The notes beneath the pieces were generated by a model that was given only the letters and a program-made list of their open reading frames with translations, ran no database searches and was not told where the DNA came from. The translations under genes were made by a program, and so were the position numbers. A stretch of DNA of 64,000 nt from NCBI GenBank assembly GCA_963662675.2, contig CAXXHP010000004.1, positions 1 to 64,000 on the forward strand. The letters run 5' to 3'. Shown piece by piece: positions 35,486 through 43,420 of this stretch. How positions within the stretch are numbered: position 1 is the first letter of the stretch; the number at the start of each line of letters is the position of its first letter. This DNA is from G963662675 sp963662675. GTDB taxonomy: Bacteria; Bacteroidota; Bacteroidia; Bacteroidales; Prolixibacteraceae.

Positions 35486-36460
35486 TAGAAAGTCTTGATT
35501 TCTCTATTTCGTTATGACTTGTTTAAGATAATGAATTCCGATTTTAAAGTCAATGTTATAGAATCTCATACGCAAGCCTCCAAAATTGTATGCATTATTA
35601 ATATGCCTTTATAGATCACTCGCAATAGTTCTATCCAGAAAGAGAGGGGTGTTTATGTTTGTCAATATCAGGTTGTTGTCCTTTTTAAAGGCGAATAGGG
35701 GCTGCTGTTTAGTTTTTGTGGAATTATTAAAAATCATTATAAATAAGGAGATGTTGATGAATTTTGAGTAATATTCTCAAATTGACTTAAGGCTTAATCT
35801 GTCAATGCATTGACAATCTGACATCTGATATTGTTTTTGTCTTTTATGAGATTATTGGAGAAGTAAAAGTTGATCAATTTCGCTTTTGTTTTATTTTTGA
35901 TCCCCTAATCACTAAGTTGGTCTTAATGTGTTTTCTTCTGGAGTTTGTGTTGTCAGTTGAGTATCGTAATCCTGATTACACTTGGATTTAGTCTCGAAAT
36001 AAAATCATTTATGGTCGCAAGTGGTACAGGTGGATTCTATAAGTCGGATCAATACCTGAAAAGTACCGGATTCATGGCTTACAAGAAGTATATAGGGACA
36101 AGTGATCCTTGTGTATAATGATGGTGCTGGTAGTCCTCAACTTGCCGGGTTGGTGCTCGATGTAATGGATATGGCTAGAGTTGCACTAAGTTTGACATTA
36201 TACCTGTCGAATTTCCGGGTAGCTGCTGAGTATGAATTGACAACTGCATATGGGTAAGGTAACATCAATTTTACCGATGGACTCGACCGGCTCAATACAC
36301 CGGTTTGCCAATAATCGTTTTGTGCTGATGACAACATATTCTTTTAAAGAATTTGAAATATGTATAGATATTTTTAGATAACGGACTAATCCAGGGTAAG
36401 GGAGGAAGGCTGAAGGGATTATAGAAAAGGCATCCGGGGTTCCGATTAAAATAGAGCATT
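35486..36460. other. About 1 kb of non-coding or degraded sequence
   Basis: No intact gene. The first half is A/T-rich and shows nothing recognisable. The second half (about 36010-36310) keeps stretches that read like protein in alternating frames; see the pseudogene entry. No terminator, transposase or tRNA is visible. Confidence 0.6.
36011..36313 (+). pseudogene. Degraded coding remnant, family not recognised
   Basis: From the ATG at 36011 one frame reads TGGFYKSDQYLKSTGFMAYK and continues to YIGTSDP. At about 36105 the sense continues one frame over with VYNDGAGSPQLAGLVLDVMD and ends in AAEYELTTAYG, then an in-frame TAA, then GNINFTDGLDRLNTPV in the same frame. Such a mixture of good coding stretches, a frameshift and an internal stop suggests a dead gene fragment of at least 90 codons. 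I cannot name the family. Confidence 0.45.
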
Positions 36461-37759
36461 ATGATTTGGAACGAAAAAATTGAATGTGCAAGCCGTGAAG
36501 AAATGAAAGCTGTGCAATCAGAAAGACTAAAAGACACTGTTGCGCGGATTTATCACAATGTCCCTGCTTACCGAAAGAAGATGCAGGATGCAGGACTTGT
36601 ACCAGGAGATATTAAATCTGTTGATGATTTGGCCAAATTGCCATTTACTGTTAAACAAGATTTGCGTGACAACTACCCTTTTGGCATGTTTACTGTGCCC
36701 ATGAGTGAGATTGTACGCCTCCATGCCTCCTCGGGTACAACTGGAAAACCTACTGTAGTTGGCTATACCCGTAAAGATTTAACGACTTGGGCTGAAGTTG
36801 TTACTCGCACTTTGTGTATGGCCGGTGTAAATCGTGAGGATATTGTCCAGGTTGCCTACGGTTACGGGTTATTTACTGGCGGTTTGGGGATACACTATGG
36901 TTGTGAAAACCTGGGTGCATCAGTTATCCCAATCTCCGGAGGTAATACACAAAAGCAAATTCAGTTGATACAAGACTTTGGTAGTTCTGTAATTTGTTGC
37001 ACTCCTTCATATTCTTTGTTCTTGGCTGAGGAGATGGCTGAGATGGGAATAAAAAAGGAGGATATCAATTTGCGTGTTGGTATTTTTGGTGCAGAACCCT
37101 GGACTGAGAATATGAGGAAAGAAATTGAGAACAAGTTGGGCGTGAAAGCCATAGATATTTATGGGCTGAGTGAAATTATTGGGCCTGGCGTTTCCTGTGA
37201 ATGTACCCACCAATGTGGCATGCATATCAATGAGGATCATTTCATCCCTGAAATTATTGATCCAAAAACCTTAGAGCCGATGCCGGCTGGAGAGGTGGGC
37301 GAGTTAGTGTTTACTACTGTTACCAAGGAAGGAATTCCCCTCATTCGTTATCGTACGCGAGATTTAACGCGTCTTATTTATGATAAGTGTGAGTGTGGTC
37401 GAACCCTTGTACGAATGGAAAAATGTAAAGGAAGAAGCGATGATATGCTAATTATTCGAGGAGTTAATGTCTTTCCATCACAAATTGAAAGTGTTTTGCT
37501 TGAGATGAGTGAAACAGAGCCACATTATTTGCTAATAATTGAAAGAGAAGGTACCTTGGATACGCTTAATTTAATGGTTGAGGTTCAAGAACAGTTTTTC
37601 TCTGATGAGGTAAAGCATCTGGAAGCATTGCGAAAAAAAATCACTCATAATATTCAAAGTCTGCTTGGGATTTCTGTAAATGTGAAGCTGGTTGAACCTA
37701 AAACAATTGAGCGCACAGCTGGCAAAGCCAAACGTGTAGTTGATAACCGTAATTTATAG
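36461..37759 (+). CDS. paaK: Phenylacetate-CoA ligase (PaaK type)
   Basis: 432 residues, ANL superfamily. It activates phenylacetate or other aryl acetates with ATP and CoA. The P-loop is HASSGTTGKPTVVGYT (about residues 87-102), followed by YGYGLFTGGLGIHYG and the late motif YRTRDLTRLI. The C-terminal AMP-binding domain has GRSDDMLIIRGVNVFPSQIE. In anaerobic Bacteroidetes this gene with an ACT protein usually goes with 2-oxoacid:ferredoxin oxidoreductases, allowing phenylalanine to be made by reductive carboxylation of phenylacetyl-CoA or aromatic amino acids to be fermented. Here a kor operon lies 4 kb downstream. Confidence 0.93.
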   Translation: MIWNEKIECASREEMKAVQSERLKDTVARIYHNVPAYRKKMQDAGLVPGDIKSVDDLAKLPFTVKQDLRDNYPFGMFTVPMSEIVRLHASSGTTGKPTVVGYTRKDLTTWAEVVTRTLCMAGVNREDIVQVAYGYGLFTGGLGIHYGCENLGASVIPISGGNTQKQIQLIQDFGSSVICCTPSYSLFLAEEMAEMGIKKEDINLRVGIFGAEPWTENMRKEIENKLGVKAIDIYGLSEIIGPGVSCECTHQCGMHINEDHFIPEIIDPKTLEPMPAGEVGELVFTTVTKEGIPLIRYRTRDLTRLIYDKCECGRTLVRMEKCKGRSDDMLIIRGVNVFPSQIESVLLEMSETEPHYLLIIEREGTLDTLNLMVEVQEQFFSDEVKHLEALRKKITHNIQSLLGISVNVKLVEPKTIERTAGKAKRVVDNRNL

Positions 37760-37771
37760 GAGGACAAAGCC

Positions 37772-38200
37772 ATGATTATTAGACAATTATCTGTTTTTCT
37801 TGAAAACAAGACTGGTCGATTAACCGAGGTTACTGATATTTTGGGACACGGTGGAATTAATATTTCTGCTTTTAGCGTTGCAGATACCTCAGAATTTGGC
37901 ATTTTACGATTGGTTGTATCTGAACCCGAAGTGGCGTTCGATGCTTTGAAAAGTGCTGGATTTGCGGTTAGCCTTACCGAGGTTGTGTGCTTAAATAGTC
38001 CAAATGAACCGGGAGCACTCGCAAAAGCTTTAAATATCTTATCTTCCGAAGCTGTTTTTATTGAATATCTCTATGCATATTCCATGGATAAAAACTCAGC
38101 TATTATAGTTATTAAACCGGAGGATATTGAGAAGTGCATTAAAGTATTACAAGATCATAAATTGGAATTAGTTAGTGCAAGTGACTTGTATAAACTGTAA
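37772..38200 (+). CDS. Tandem ACT-domain protein
   Basis: 142 residues, two ACT domains back to back: about 2-66 (IIRQLSVFLENKTGRLTEVTDILG) and about 70-140 (CLNSPNEPGALAKALNILSSEAV). No catalytic domain. It probably binds an amino acid, likely aromatic, and controls the ligase or the oxidoreductase. It starts 12 bases after paaK with GGAGG before the start codon, so the pair is an operon. The promoter of the next gene overlaps its end. Confidence 0.9.
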   Translation: MIIRQLSVFLENKTGRLTEVTDILGHGGINISAFSVADTSEFGILRLVVSEPEVAFDALKSAGFAVSLTEVVCLNSPNEPGALAKALNILSSEAVFIEYLYAYSMDKNSAIIVIKPEDIEKCIKVLQDHKLELVSASDLYKL

Positions 38201-38215
38201 TCCTTTATACCTTTG
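38186..38215 (+). promoter_or_regulatory. Promoter for the pheA leader (TTG-N19-TACCTTTG)
   Basis: TTG at 38186-38188 and TACCTTTG at 38208-38215, 19 bases apart, match the Bacteroidetes -33/-7 consensus fully. The -33 part lies inside the last codons of the ACT gene. Transcription should start at about 38221, just upstream of the leader peptide. Confidence 0.8.
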
Positions 38216-38254
38216 TCAATTCATTGTAAGTAATCAGAAGTAGGGTATTATCAC

Positions 38255-38350
38255 ATGATTGAAAAACAATCAGATTGGAAAGGTAAATATCGAATACATA
38301 TGTATTTGTACTATTTTCAAAAGGGAATTATCCTACCGGGGAAAATATAG
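38255..38350 (+). CDS. Tyr/Phe leader peptide upstream of pheA
   Basis: A 31-codon ORF (ATG 38255, TAG 38348-38350). Codons 16-21 read MYLYYF (TAT TTG TAC TAT TTT after an ATG), with three Tyr and one Phe in five codons and a further Tyr at codon 12. It lies between a consensus promoter and an intrinsic terminator directly before pheA. The design matches a ribosome-stalling leader that senses aromatic amino acids. The Tyr excess before a phenylalanine gene is unexpected. Confidence 0.75.
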   Translation: MIEKQSDWKGKYRIHMYLYYFQKGIILPGKI

Positions 38351-38396
38351 ACTGTTTTTGCGTAAATTGTCCCGGACTAAATTCTCCGGGATTTTT
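38336..38396 (+). promoter_or_regulatory. Transcription attenuator upstream of pheA
   Basis: The terminator is TCCCGGA (38370-38376), 8-nt loop, TCCGGGA (38385-38391), then T5 to 38396, only 14 bases before the pheA ATG. The competing antiterminator pairs CCGGG (38336-38340), inside the last codons of the leader, with CCCGG (38371-38375). A ribosome reaching the leader stop covers 38336-38340 and lets the terminator form; one stalled at the Tyr/Phe codons (38303-38317) leaves it free. The alternative pairing is short (5 bp), so the support is good but not perfect. Confidence 0.78.
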
Positions 38397-38410
38397 AATT
38401 TAGAAAAGGT

Positions 38411-39250
38411 ATGAAGAAAATTGCTATTCAAGGAATTGCAGGATCATTTCATGAGGATGCAGCACGAAAGTATTTCGGAGTTGAAGAAATTGAAGTGGTT
38501 GAGTGCAAGACTTTTAAAAGCGTCTGTGAACTTGTTGATTCTGATCAGGTAGATATTGGTGTAATGGCCATTGAAAATTCTATTGCAGGAAGTCTTTTGC
38601 AAAACTATTCGCTTATTAGGGATTTTCATTTACGTGTTATCGGTGAGGTTTATGTCCATATACAAATGAACCTAATGATGTTGCCGGGGGGTAAAAAGGA
38701 AAATATTAAAACCGTTTATTCGCATCCCGTAGCAATTCTTCAGTGTAGGGAGTATATTGAAAAGTATTTGCCTGATGTGAAAATTCGGGAAAACCAAGAT
38801 ACTGCAGCTTCTGGTAAAATGCTGGTTGAAGATAATCTGACTAATGCAGCTGCAATTGGAAATTTGCGTACTGCCGATATTTATGGGTTGAACGTTTTGG
38901 AGACCGGTATTGAATCTAACAAAAAGAATTATACACGCTTTTGGGTTCTTTCAAAACAGTCACCCAAAAAGAATAGAAAGAACAACAAAGCTTCAGTTTG
39001 TTTTGAGGTTGGACATTATCATGGTTCGTTGGCAAAAGTGCTTAATATTTTTGCCGAGCTTAAAATTAATTTGAATAAAATACAATCGGTGCCAATTCTG
39101 GGTAAACCCAATGAATATTCGATACACGTTGATATTGAATATGATTCAGAGGAAAACTATGAAAAGGCAATACATTTAATATTGAAAAACGTATCAAGCT
39201 TATCTATCTTAGGTGAATATGTTCGAGGAGAGCTTGAAATTAGTAAATAG
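38411..39250 (+). CDS. pheA: Prephenate dehydratase
   Basis: 279 residues, monofunctional (no chorismate mutase domain). It turns prephenate into phenylpyruvate. The catalytic PDT domain is about 3-180: IAIQGIAGSFHEDAARKYFG, VMAIENSIAGSLLQNYSLI, YSHPVAILQC and the late KKNYTRFWVLSK (Thr-Arg-Phe motif). The C-terminal ACT domain (about 196-275) begins SVCFEVGHYHGSLAKVLNIF; the family's GALxxxL is here GSLAKVL, and the ESRP motif is replaced by QSVPILG, so Phe feedback may be altered. Preceded by an attenuator. Confidence 0.95.
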   Translation: MKKIAIQGIAGSFHEDAARKYFGVEEIEVVECKTFKSVCELVDSDQVDIGVMAIENSIAGSLLQNYSLIRDFHLRVIGEVYVHIQMNLMMLPGGKKENIKTVYSHPVAILQCREYIEKYLPDVKIRENQDTAASGKMLVEDNLTNAAAIGNLRTADIYGLNVLETGIESNKKNYTRFWVLSKQSPKKNRKNNKASVCFEVGHYHGSLAKVLNIFAELKINLNKIQSVPILGKPNEYSIHVDIEYDSEENYEKAIHLILKNVSSLSILGEYVRGELEISK

Positions 39251-39264
39251 TAAAATTTATCATT

Positions 39265-39795
39265 ATGAATAAAATAGGATTATTTTTTGGTCCATTAAAA
39301 GGATCTGTTCATCGTGTTGCTGACAAAATAAAAGGAATTATTGGAGACGAATTCGTGGACATGATTTCTGTAAACGAAGCGAGTGCTGCTGATCTTGAAA
39401 AATACGATAACGTTATTTTTGGGATTTCAACAGTTGGAAAAGAAACATGGGATTCAGAATATTCAAATACAGATTGGGCAAAATTTTTCCCAACAATTAG
39501 CCAAGTGGACTATAGTAATAAAACAATTGCAATTTTTGGATTGGGAGACCATGTCACTTATCCAGACCACTTCGTAAATGCAATGGGGGTACTTGGTAAA
39601 GAAATTCTAAAGAAAAACCCCGAGGCTAAGATTGTTGGACAAGTGGATCCTTCGGTATATGAATTTGAAGGATCTGAAGCCCTAATTGATGGTAAATTTA
39701 TTGGCTTACCTGTTGATGAAGATTTTGAACCGGAATTAACTGATGAGCGAATTGTTGCTTGGGTAAGCTCAATCAAAGAAGAATTTGAATTATAA
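39265..39795 (+). CDS. Flavodoxin-like protein
   Basis: 176 residues, long-chain flavodoxin length. The FMN phosphate loop normally reads S/T-x-T-G-x-T; here the start is IGLFFGPLKGSVHRVADKI, so the usual Thr/Ser pattern is changed. The two isoalloxazine loops look more normal: GISTVGKETWDSEYSNTDWAKFF and FGLGDHVTYPDHFVNAMG. It may carry electrons for the nearby oxidoreductase under iron limitation, or use another cofactor. Starts 14 bases after pheA. Confidence 0.88.
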   Translation: MNKIGLFFGPLKGSVHRVADKIKGIIGDEFVDMISVNEASAADLEKYDNVIFGISTVGKETWDSEYSNTDWAKFFPTISQVDYSNKTIAIFGLGDHVTYPDHFVNAMGVLGKEILKKNPEAKIVGQVDPSVYEFEGSEALIDGKFIGLPVDEDFEPELTDERIVAWVSSIKEEFEL

Positions 39796-39806
39796 AAACT
39801 TTACAA

Positions 39807-39851
39807 GCATGAGTTGAGGGTGGTTATGGACTATAGATCCTTTTCTCATGC
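39807..39851 (+). terminator. Weak hairpin after the flavodoxin gene
   Basis: GCATGAG (39807-39813) and CTCATGC (39845-39851), 7 bp with a 31-nt loop and no clear T-run. Possible terminator or spacer. Confidence 0.3.
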
Positions 39852-39998
39852 GAATTATCTATTTCGAAAATTGAACCAATTATTTCTTCGAAAAAATGGA
39901 GTAATTCTGATATGTTAGATTCTGCTAAAAAATACAATCTGCATACTTGATAAATCGGGAATACTTTGCTTCTTTTGAAAATACTTTCAGCTAATAAA

Positions 39999-41309
39999 AT
40001 GAAGAAAACACCTATTGACCGGGAGCTGGTATCTAAGAGTTTAGATCGTCTCCGTATTAGTGATGTTGGAAATGCCTCCATTCGCGAAATTGTAGGACTC
40101 GTCAACTTAATTGAAGAGGAAAGTCCAGAGAAGTTTATTCGTATGGAAATGGGAGTGCCGGGATTACCTCCATCCAAAATTGGTATTGACGCAGAAATTG
40201 AAGCACTAAAAGCCGGGGTTGCTGCAATTTATCCTAATATTGAAGGAGTAAAATCGTTAAAGCAGGAAGCCTCGCGTTTTGTAAAAGTGTTTATGGACGT
40301 TGATGTGTCTCCTTCTGGTTGTGTTCCAACCGTTGGTTCTATGCAGGCTACTTATGCCGCATTGTTGGTTGCCAGTAATGTGGATAAAAAGAAAGATACA
40401 GTGTTGTTTGTTGATCCTGGATTTCCTGTCCAAAAGCAACAGATGATGGTGATGGGGTGCAAATATGAAAGCTTCGATGTTTTCAATTATCGTGGACAAA
40501 AACTTAGGGGGAAGTTGGAGAGTATTCTTAGCAAAGGACACATTAATTCAATTATTTACTCAAATCCCAATAATCCAAGTTGGATATGCTTTACCGAAGA
40601 CGAATTACAAATTATCGGTGAGCTTTCGATAAAATACGATGTGATAATTCTTGAGGATCTTGCCTATTTTGCAATGGACTTCAGGGAAGATTTATATACA
40701 CCTGGCGTACCACCATATCAAGCCACTGTCGCTAAATACACAGACAATTATGTGTTGTTCATCTCAAGCTCTAAAATTTTCTCTTATGCGGGTCAACGCA
40801 TTGCTTTTATGGCAATATCTGACAAGCTTTATGCAAGGGAGTATGAAAACCTGAAAGAACGATTCCAAAGTAACAATTTTGGAAATGCAATAATCCTTCG
40901 TGTGTTATATGCCGTTTCTTCAGGCACAAGTCACTCCGGTCAATACGCAATGGCATCCATGTTAAAAGCAGCAAATGATGGAGAATATAATTTTGTTGAG
41001 GAGACTAAAGAATATGGAGAAAAGGCGAAAATCATGAAGCGTCTTTTTCTGGACAATGGATTTAAAATTGTTTATGAAAAGGATGGCAGTGAGGAGATTG
41101 CTGACGGATTTTATTTTACAATACAATATCCAAAAATGTCAGCTGGCGAATTATTAAGCAACTTAATATACTATGGAGTAAGTGCGATTACTTTAAAGAA
41201 TACAGGGAGCGAGCTTGAAGGATTAAGAGCTTGTGTTTCACATGTAAGCCGCAGCCAGTTTGGAGACATGGAAAAAAGGTTGAAACAGTTCCACGCTGAT
41301 TTCTCCTAA
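39999..41309 (+). CDS. Class I/II PLP aminotransferase
   Basis: 436 residues from ATG 39999 (MKKTPIDRELVSKSLDRLRI); the TTG at 39966 would add 11 residues. Fold type I: the PLP phosphate region is VPTVGSMQATYAALL, followed by SNPNNPSWICF (Asn), EDLAYFAMDFR (Asp/Tyr) and the Schiff-base Lys in FISSSKIFSYAGQRIAF (about 258). The C-terminal Arg for the carboxylate lies near LEGLRACVSHVSRSQF. Substrate not evident; its place after pheA and flavodoxin and before the Crp-kor group suggests an aromatic or 2-oxoglutarate-linked amino donor reaction. Confidence 0.88.
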   Translation: MKKTPIDRELVSKSLDRLRISDVGNASIREIVGLVNLIEEESPEKFIRMEMGVPGLPPSKIGIDAEIEALKAGVAAIYPNIEGVKSLKQEASRFVKVFMDVDVSPSGCVPTVGSMQATYAALLVASNVDKKKDTVLFVDPGFPVQKQQMMVMGCKYESFDVFNYRGQKLRGKLESILSKGHINSIIYSNPNNPSWICFTEDELQIIGELSIKYDVIILEDLAYFAMDFREDLYTPGVPPYQATVAKYTDNYVLFISSSKIFSYAGQRIAFMAISDKLYAREYENLKERFQSNNFGNAIILRVLYAVSSGTSHSGQYAMASMLKAANDGEYNFVEETKEYGEKAKIMKRLFLDNGFKIVYEKDGSEEIADGFYFTIQYPKMSAGELLSNLIYYGVSAITLKNTGSELEGLRACVSHVSRSQFGDMEKRLKQFHADFS

Positions 41310-41323
41310 TTAAAGAAAATATA

Positions 41324-41890
41324 ATGAGCGAAAATAGCTTGGGGTCTGGATACTACCAAACATTAAATCAACTCAAGGAATTCTTTTCAGATAGAGATCC
41401 TGTAACCCTTAAAAAGGGTGAAACTTTTGTTGATTATGGTGAGCAAAACCGGAAACTTGGCATTTTGCTAGATGGACTTCTATATGCGACCTACTTATCT
41501 GAAAATGGACAAGAATGGATATCTCGATTTTATTATACTCCAGAAAATTGTATTGTGAGCAGTCACGAAACTTTTATGAGTGGAAAAAAATCATCTGAAT
41601 TCATTCGTGCATATGAAGATTCAGAATTAATTATCATTGATCGTATCGAGTATGAAGCGCTATTAGAAAATAATCCTGAATTGGAAAGAATAGTCCGAAT
41701 TATGGCTGAAGAAAGTTATGTGCAGGCACTTAATAGAGTGCATACCTTACAGTCCCTTTCTGCTTCACAAAGGGTGAAGAAATTTGTAAAAGAACATAGT
41801 GAAATTGTTTCGCGAGTTCAGCGTCAACATGTCGCATCTTATCTTGGAATTCATCGCAATATCTTTACTCGAATTTTGAATAAGATATGA
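41324..41890 (+). CDS. Crp/Fnr-family transcriptional regulator
   Basis: 188 residues, the short type common in Bacteroidetes. The N-terminal cyclic-nucleotide-binding-like barrel spans about 20-125 (LKKGETFVDYGEQNRKLGILLDG). The C-terminal winged helix (about 145-188) has VQRQHVASYLGIHRNIFTRIL. There is no Cys cluster, so no Fnr-type 4Fe-4S sensor. It starts 14 bases after the aminotransferase. A perfect dyad begins four bases after its stop and overlaps the kor promoter, a likely binding site. Confidence 0.9.
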   Translation: MSENSLGSGYYQTLNQLKEFFSDRDPVTLKKGETFVDYGEQNRKLGILLDGLLYATYLSENGQEWISRFYYTPENCIVSSHETFMSGKKSSEFIRAYEDSELIIIDRIEYEALLENNPELERIVRIMAEESYVQALNRVHTLQSLSASQRVKKFVKEHSEIVSRVQRQHVASYLGIHRNIFTRILNKI

Positions 41891-41894
41891 TTTC

Positions 41895-41938
41895 GCAACA
41901 TTTGTTGCAGTCAAACTTTTTTGATTCAGATAGATTTG
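41895..41938 (+). promoter_or_regulatory. kor operon promoter with overlapping dyad operator
   Basis: The dyad GCAACA-TT-TGTTGC is at 41895-41908. Its right half contains the TTG (41905-41907) that can serve as -33 for TAGATTTG (41931-41938, exact -7 consensus) with a 23-base spacer. The predicted transcript starts near 41945, about 125 bases before korD. The dyad overlies the -33 region, so its binder, probably the Crp/Fnr protein encoded just upstream, controls this promoter. Confidence 0.65.
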
Positions 41939-42069
41939 TGAGGATCTTGAAAAAATGAACATATTAGAATGAACATAAATTCTTTATGTGATTGAAAAAC
42001 CATGATTAAGAAATTGGTTTTTTTATTTTTAACTCGAACATAACTAAAAAACAAAAAATAATACAAACC

Positions 42070-42294
42070 ATGGCAAAAGTTATAGGAGCAGTAGTTGTTG
42101 ACACAGAAGAATGCAAGGGTTGTGGTCTTTGTGTGGTCGCTTGTCCGCAAAGCGTTCTTGCACAAAATAAGCAAGTAAATAGCCGGGGCTACCATTATGC
42201 ATATATGGAAAATGCAGAGGCATGCATCGGTTGTTCAAATTGTGCAATTGTATGTCCGGATACTTGTATTACAGTTTATCGTGTTAAGTTGTAA
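42070..42294 (+). CDS. korD: Ferredoxin-like subunit of 2-oxoacid:ferredoxin oxidoreductase
   Basis: 74 residues with two 4Fe-4S motifs: CKGCGLCVVACP (about residues 16-27) and CIGCSNCAIVCP (about 55-66). This is the delta subunit that passes electrons from the catalytic subunits to free ferredoxin. It is the first of four same-strand genes (kor D-A-B-C) with gaps of 3-28 bases. No signal peptide. Confidence 0.93.
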   Translation: MAKVIGAVVVDTEECKGCGLCVVACPQSVLAQNKQVNSRGYHYAYMENAEACIGCSNCAIVCPDTCITVYRVKL

Positions 42295-42322
42295 CTTTTG
42301 TAAACTATCAAATCGAAGATAA

Positions 42323-43417
42323 ATGGGAGAATTAAGACTAATGAAGGGGAATGAAGTCATTGCAGAAGCAGCTATACGTTGTGGATGTGATGGATATTTC
42401 GGGTACCCCATTACTCCTCAGTCTGAGGTGATGGAAACCCTTATGATACGTGAGCCTTGGAATGAAACTGGAATGGTTGTCTTGCAGGCTGAAAGTGAAG
42501 TGGCATCCATTAATATGCTTTATGGAGCTGCAGGTACAGGTAAAAAAGTGATGACATCATCATCAAGCCCGGGTATCAGTCTGATGGCTGAAGGTATATC
42601 ATACATTGCAGGATCAGAACTGCCATGTGTAATAGTGAATGTTCAGCGTGGAGGACCTGGGTTAGGAACTATTCAGCCTGGACAAGCCGACTATTTACAG
42701 TCAACAAAAGGTGGAGGGCACGGTGATTATAAATTAATAGTACTTGCTCCATCCTCTGTGCAGGAAATGAATGATTTTGTAGATCTTGCATTTGAGCTAG
42801 CTTATAAATACCGAAATCCAGCCATGATTTTAACGGATGGTGTCATTGGTCAAACAATGGAGAAGGTTGAGTTAAGTGAATTCAAACCTCGGATGACCAG
42901 TGAAGAAATTGATTCCAAGTATGGCACTTGGGTTACAAATGGAAAGAAACCGAATAGAGAGTATAATGTTATTACCTCTTTAGAAATGAACTCCTCAGTC
43001 ATGGAGCAGAATAATCTTCGTATTCAGAGTAAATACAGAATGATGGAGCAAGAGGAAGTTCGTTATGAGATGATACAGTGTGACGATGCTGATTACATAT
43101 TGGTAGCCTTTGGGTCTTCAGCCAGAGTTTGCCAAAAGACAGTTGACTTGGCACGTGCTCAGGGAATGAAAGTTGGTTTGCTAAGGCCAATCACTTTATT
43201 CCCGTTTCCAAAAGAAATAATTGGCGAATTAGCTAAGCGTGTAAAAGGTTTTCTGACCGTAGAGATGAATGCTGGTCAAATGATCGAAGATGTACAGTTA
43301 GCTGTTGGTTGCTCAGGCAATTTTGTGCCTGTAAAACATTTTGGACGAATGGGGGGAATCATCCCTTCTCCAAGTGAAGTAATTGAAGCTTTGAACCAAA
43401 AAATGATAGGAGGTTAA
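42323..43417 (+). CDS. korA: 2-oxoacid:ferredoxin oxidoreductase, alpha subunit
   Basis: 364 residues. N-terminal domain I: LMKGNEVIAEAAIRCGCDGYFGYPITPQSEVME. The Pyr-like core has LQAESEVASINMLYGAAGTG (catalytic-type Glu), TSSSSPGISLMAEGISY and NVQRGGPGLGTIQPGQADYLQ. The C-terminal domain carries YILVAFGSSARVCQKTVDLAR. It is most like the alpha subunit of 2-oxoglutarate (or branched-chain 2-oxoacid) oxidoreductases, which fix or release CO2 with ferredoxin. The exact substrate is inferred from subunit layout only. Confidence 0.92.
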   Translation: MGELRLMKGNEVIAEAAIRCGCDGYFGYPITPQSEVMETLMIREPWNETGMVVLQAESEVASINMLYGAAGTGKKVMTSSSSPGISLMAEGISYIAGSELPCVIVNVQRGGPGLGTIQPGQADYLQSTKGGGHGDYKLIVLAPSSVQEMNDFVDLAFELAYKYRNPAMILTDGVIGQTMEKVELSEFKPRMTSEEIDSKYGTWVTNGKKPNREYNVITSLEMNSSVMEQNNLRIQSKYRMMEQEEVRYEMIQCDDADYILVAFGSSARVCQKTVDLARAQGMKVGLLRPITLFPFPKEIIGELAKRVKGFLTVEMNAGQMIEDVQLAVGCSGNFVPVKHFGRMGGIIPSPSEVIEALNQKMIGG

Positions 43418-43420
43418 GCA

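Noticed and set aside
35586..35771. Small + strand ORF in the gap after the PAS kinase
   Set aside because: No start signals or family, A/T-rich, and within a region that looks degraded.
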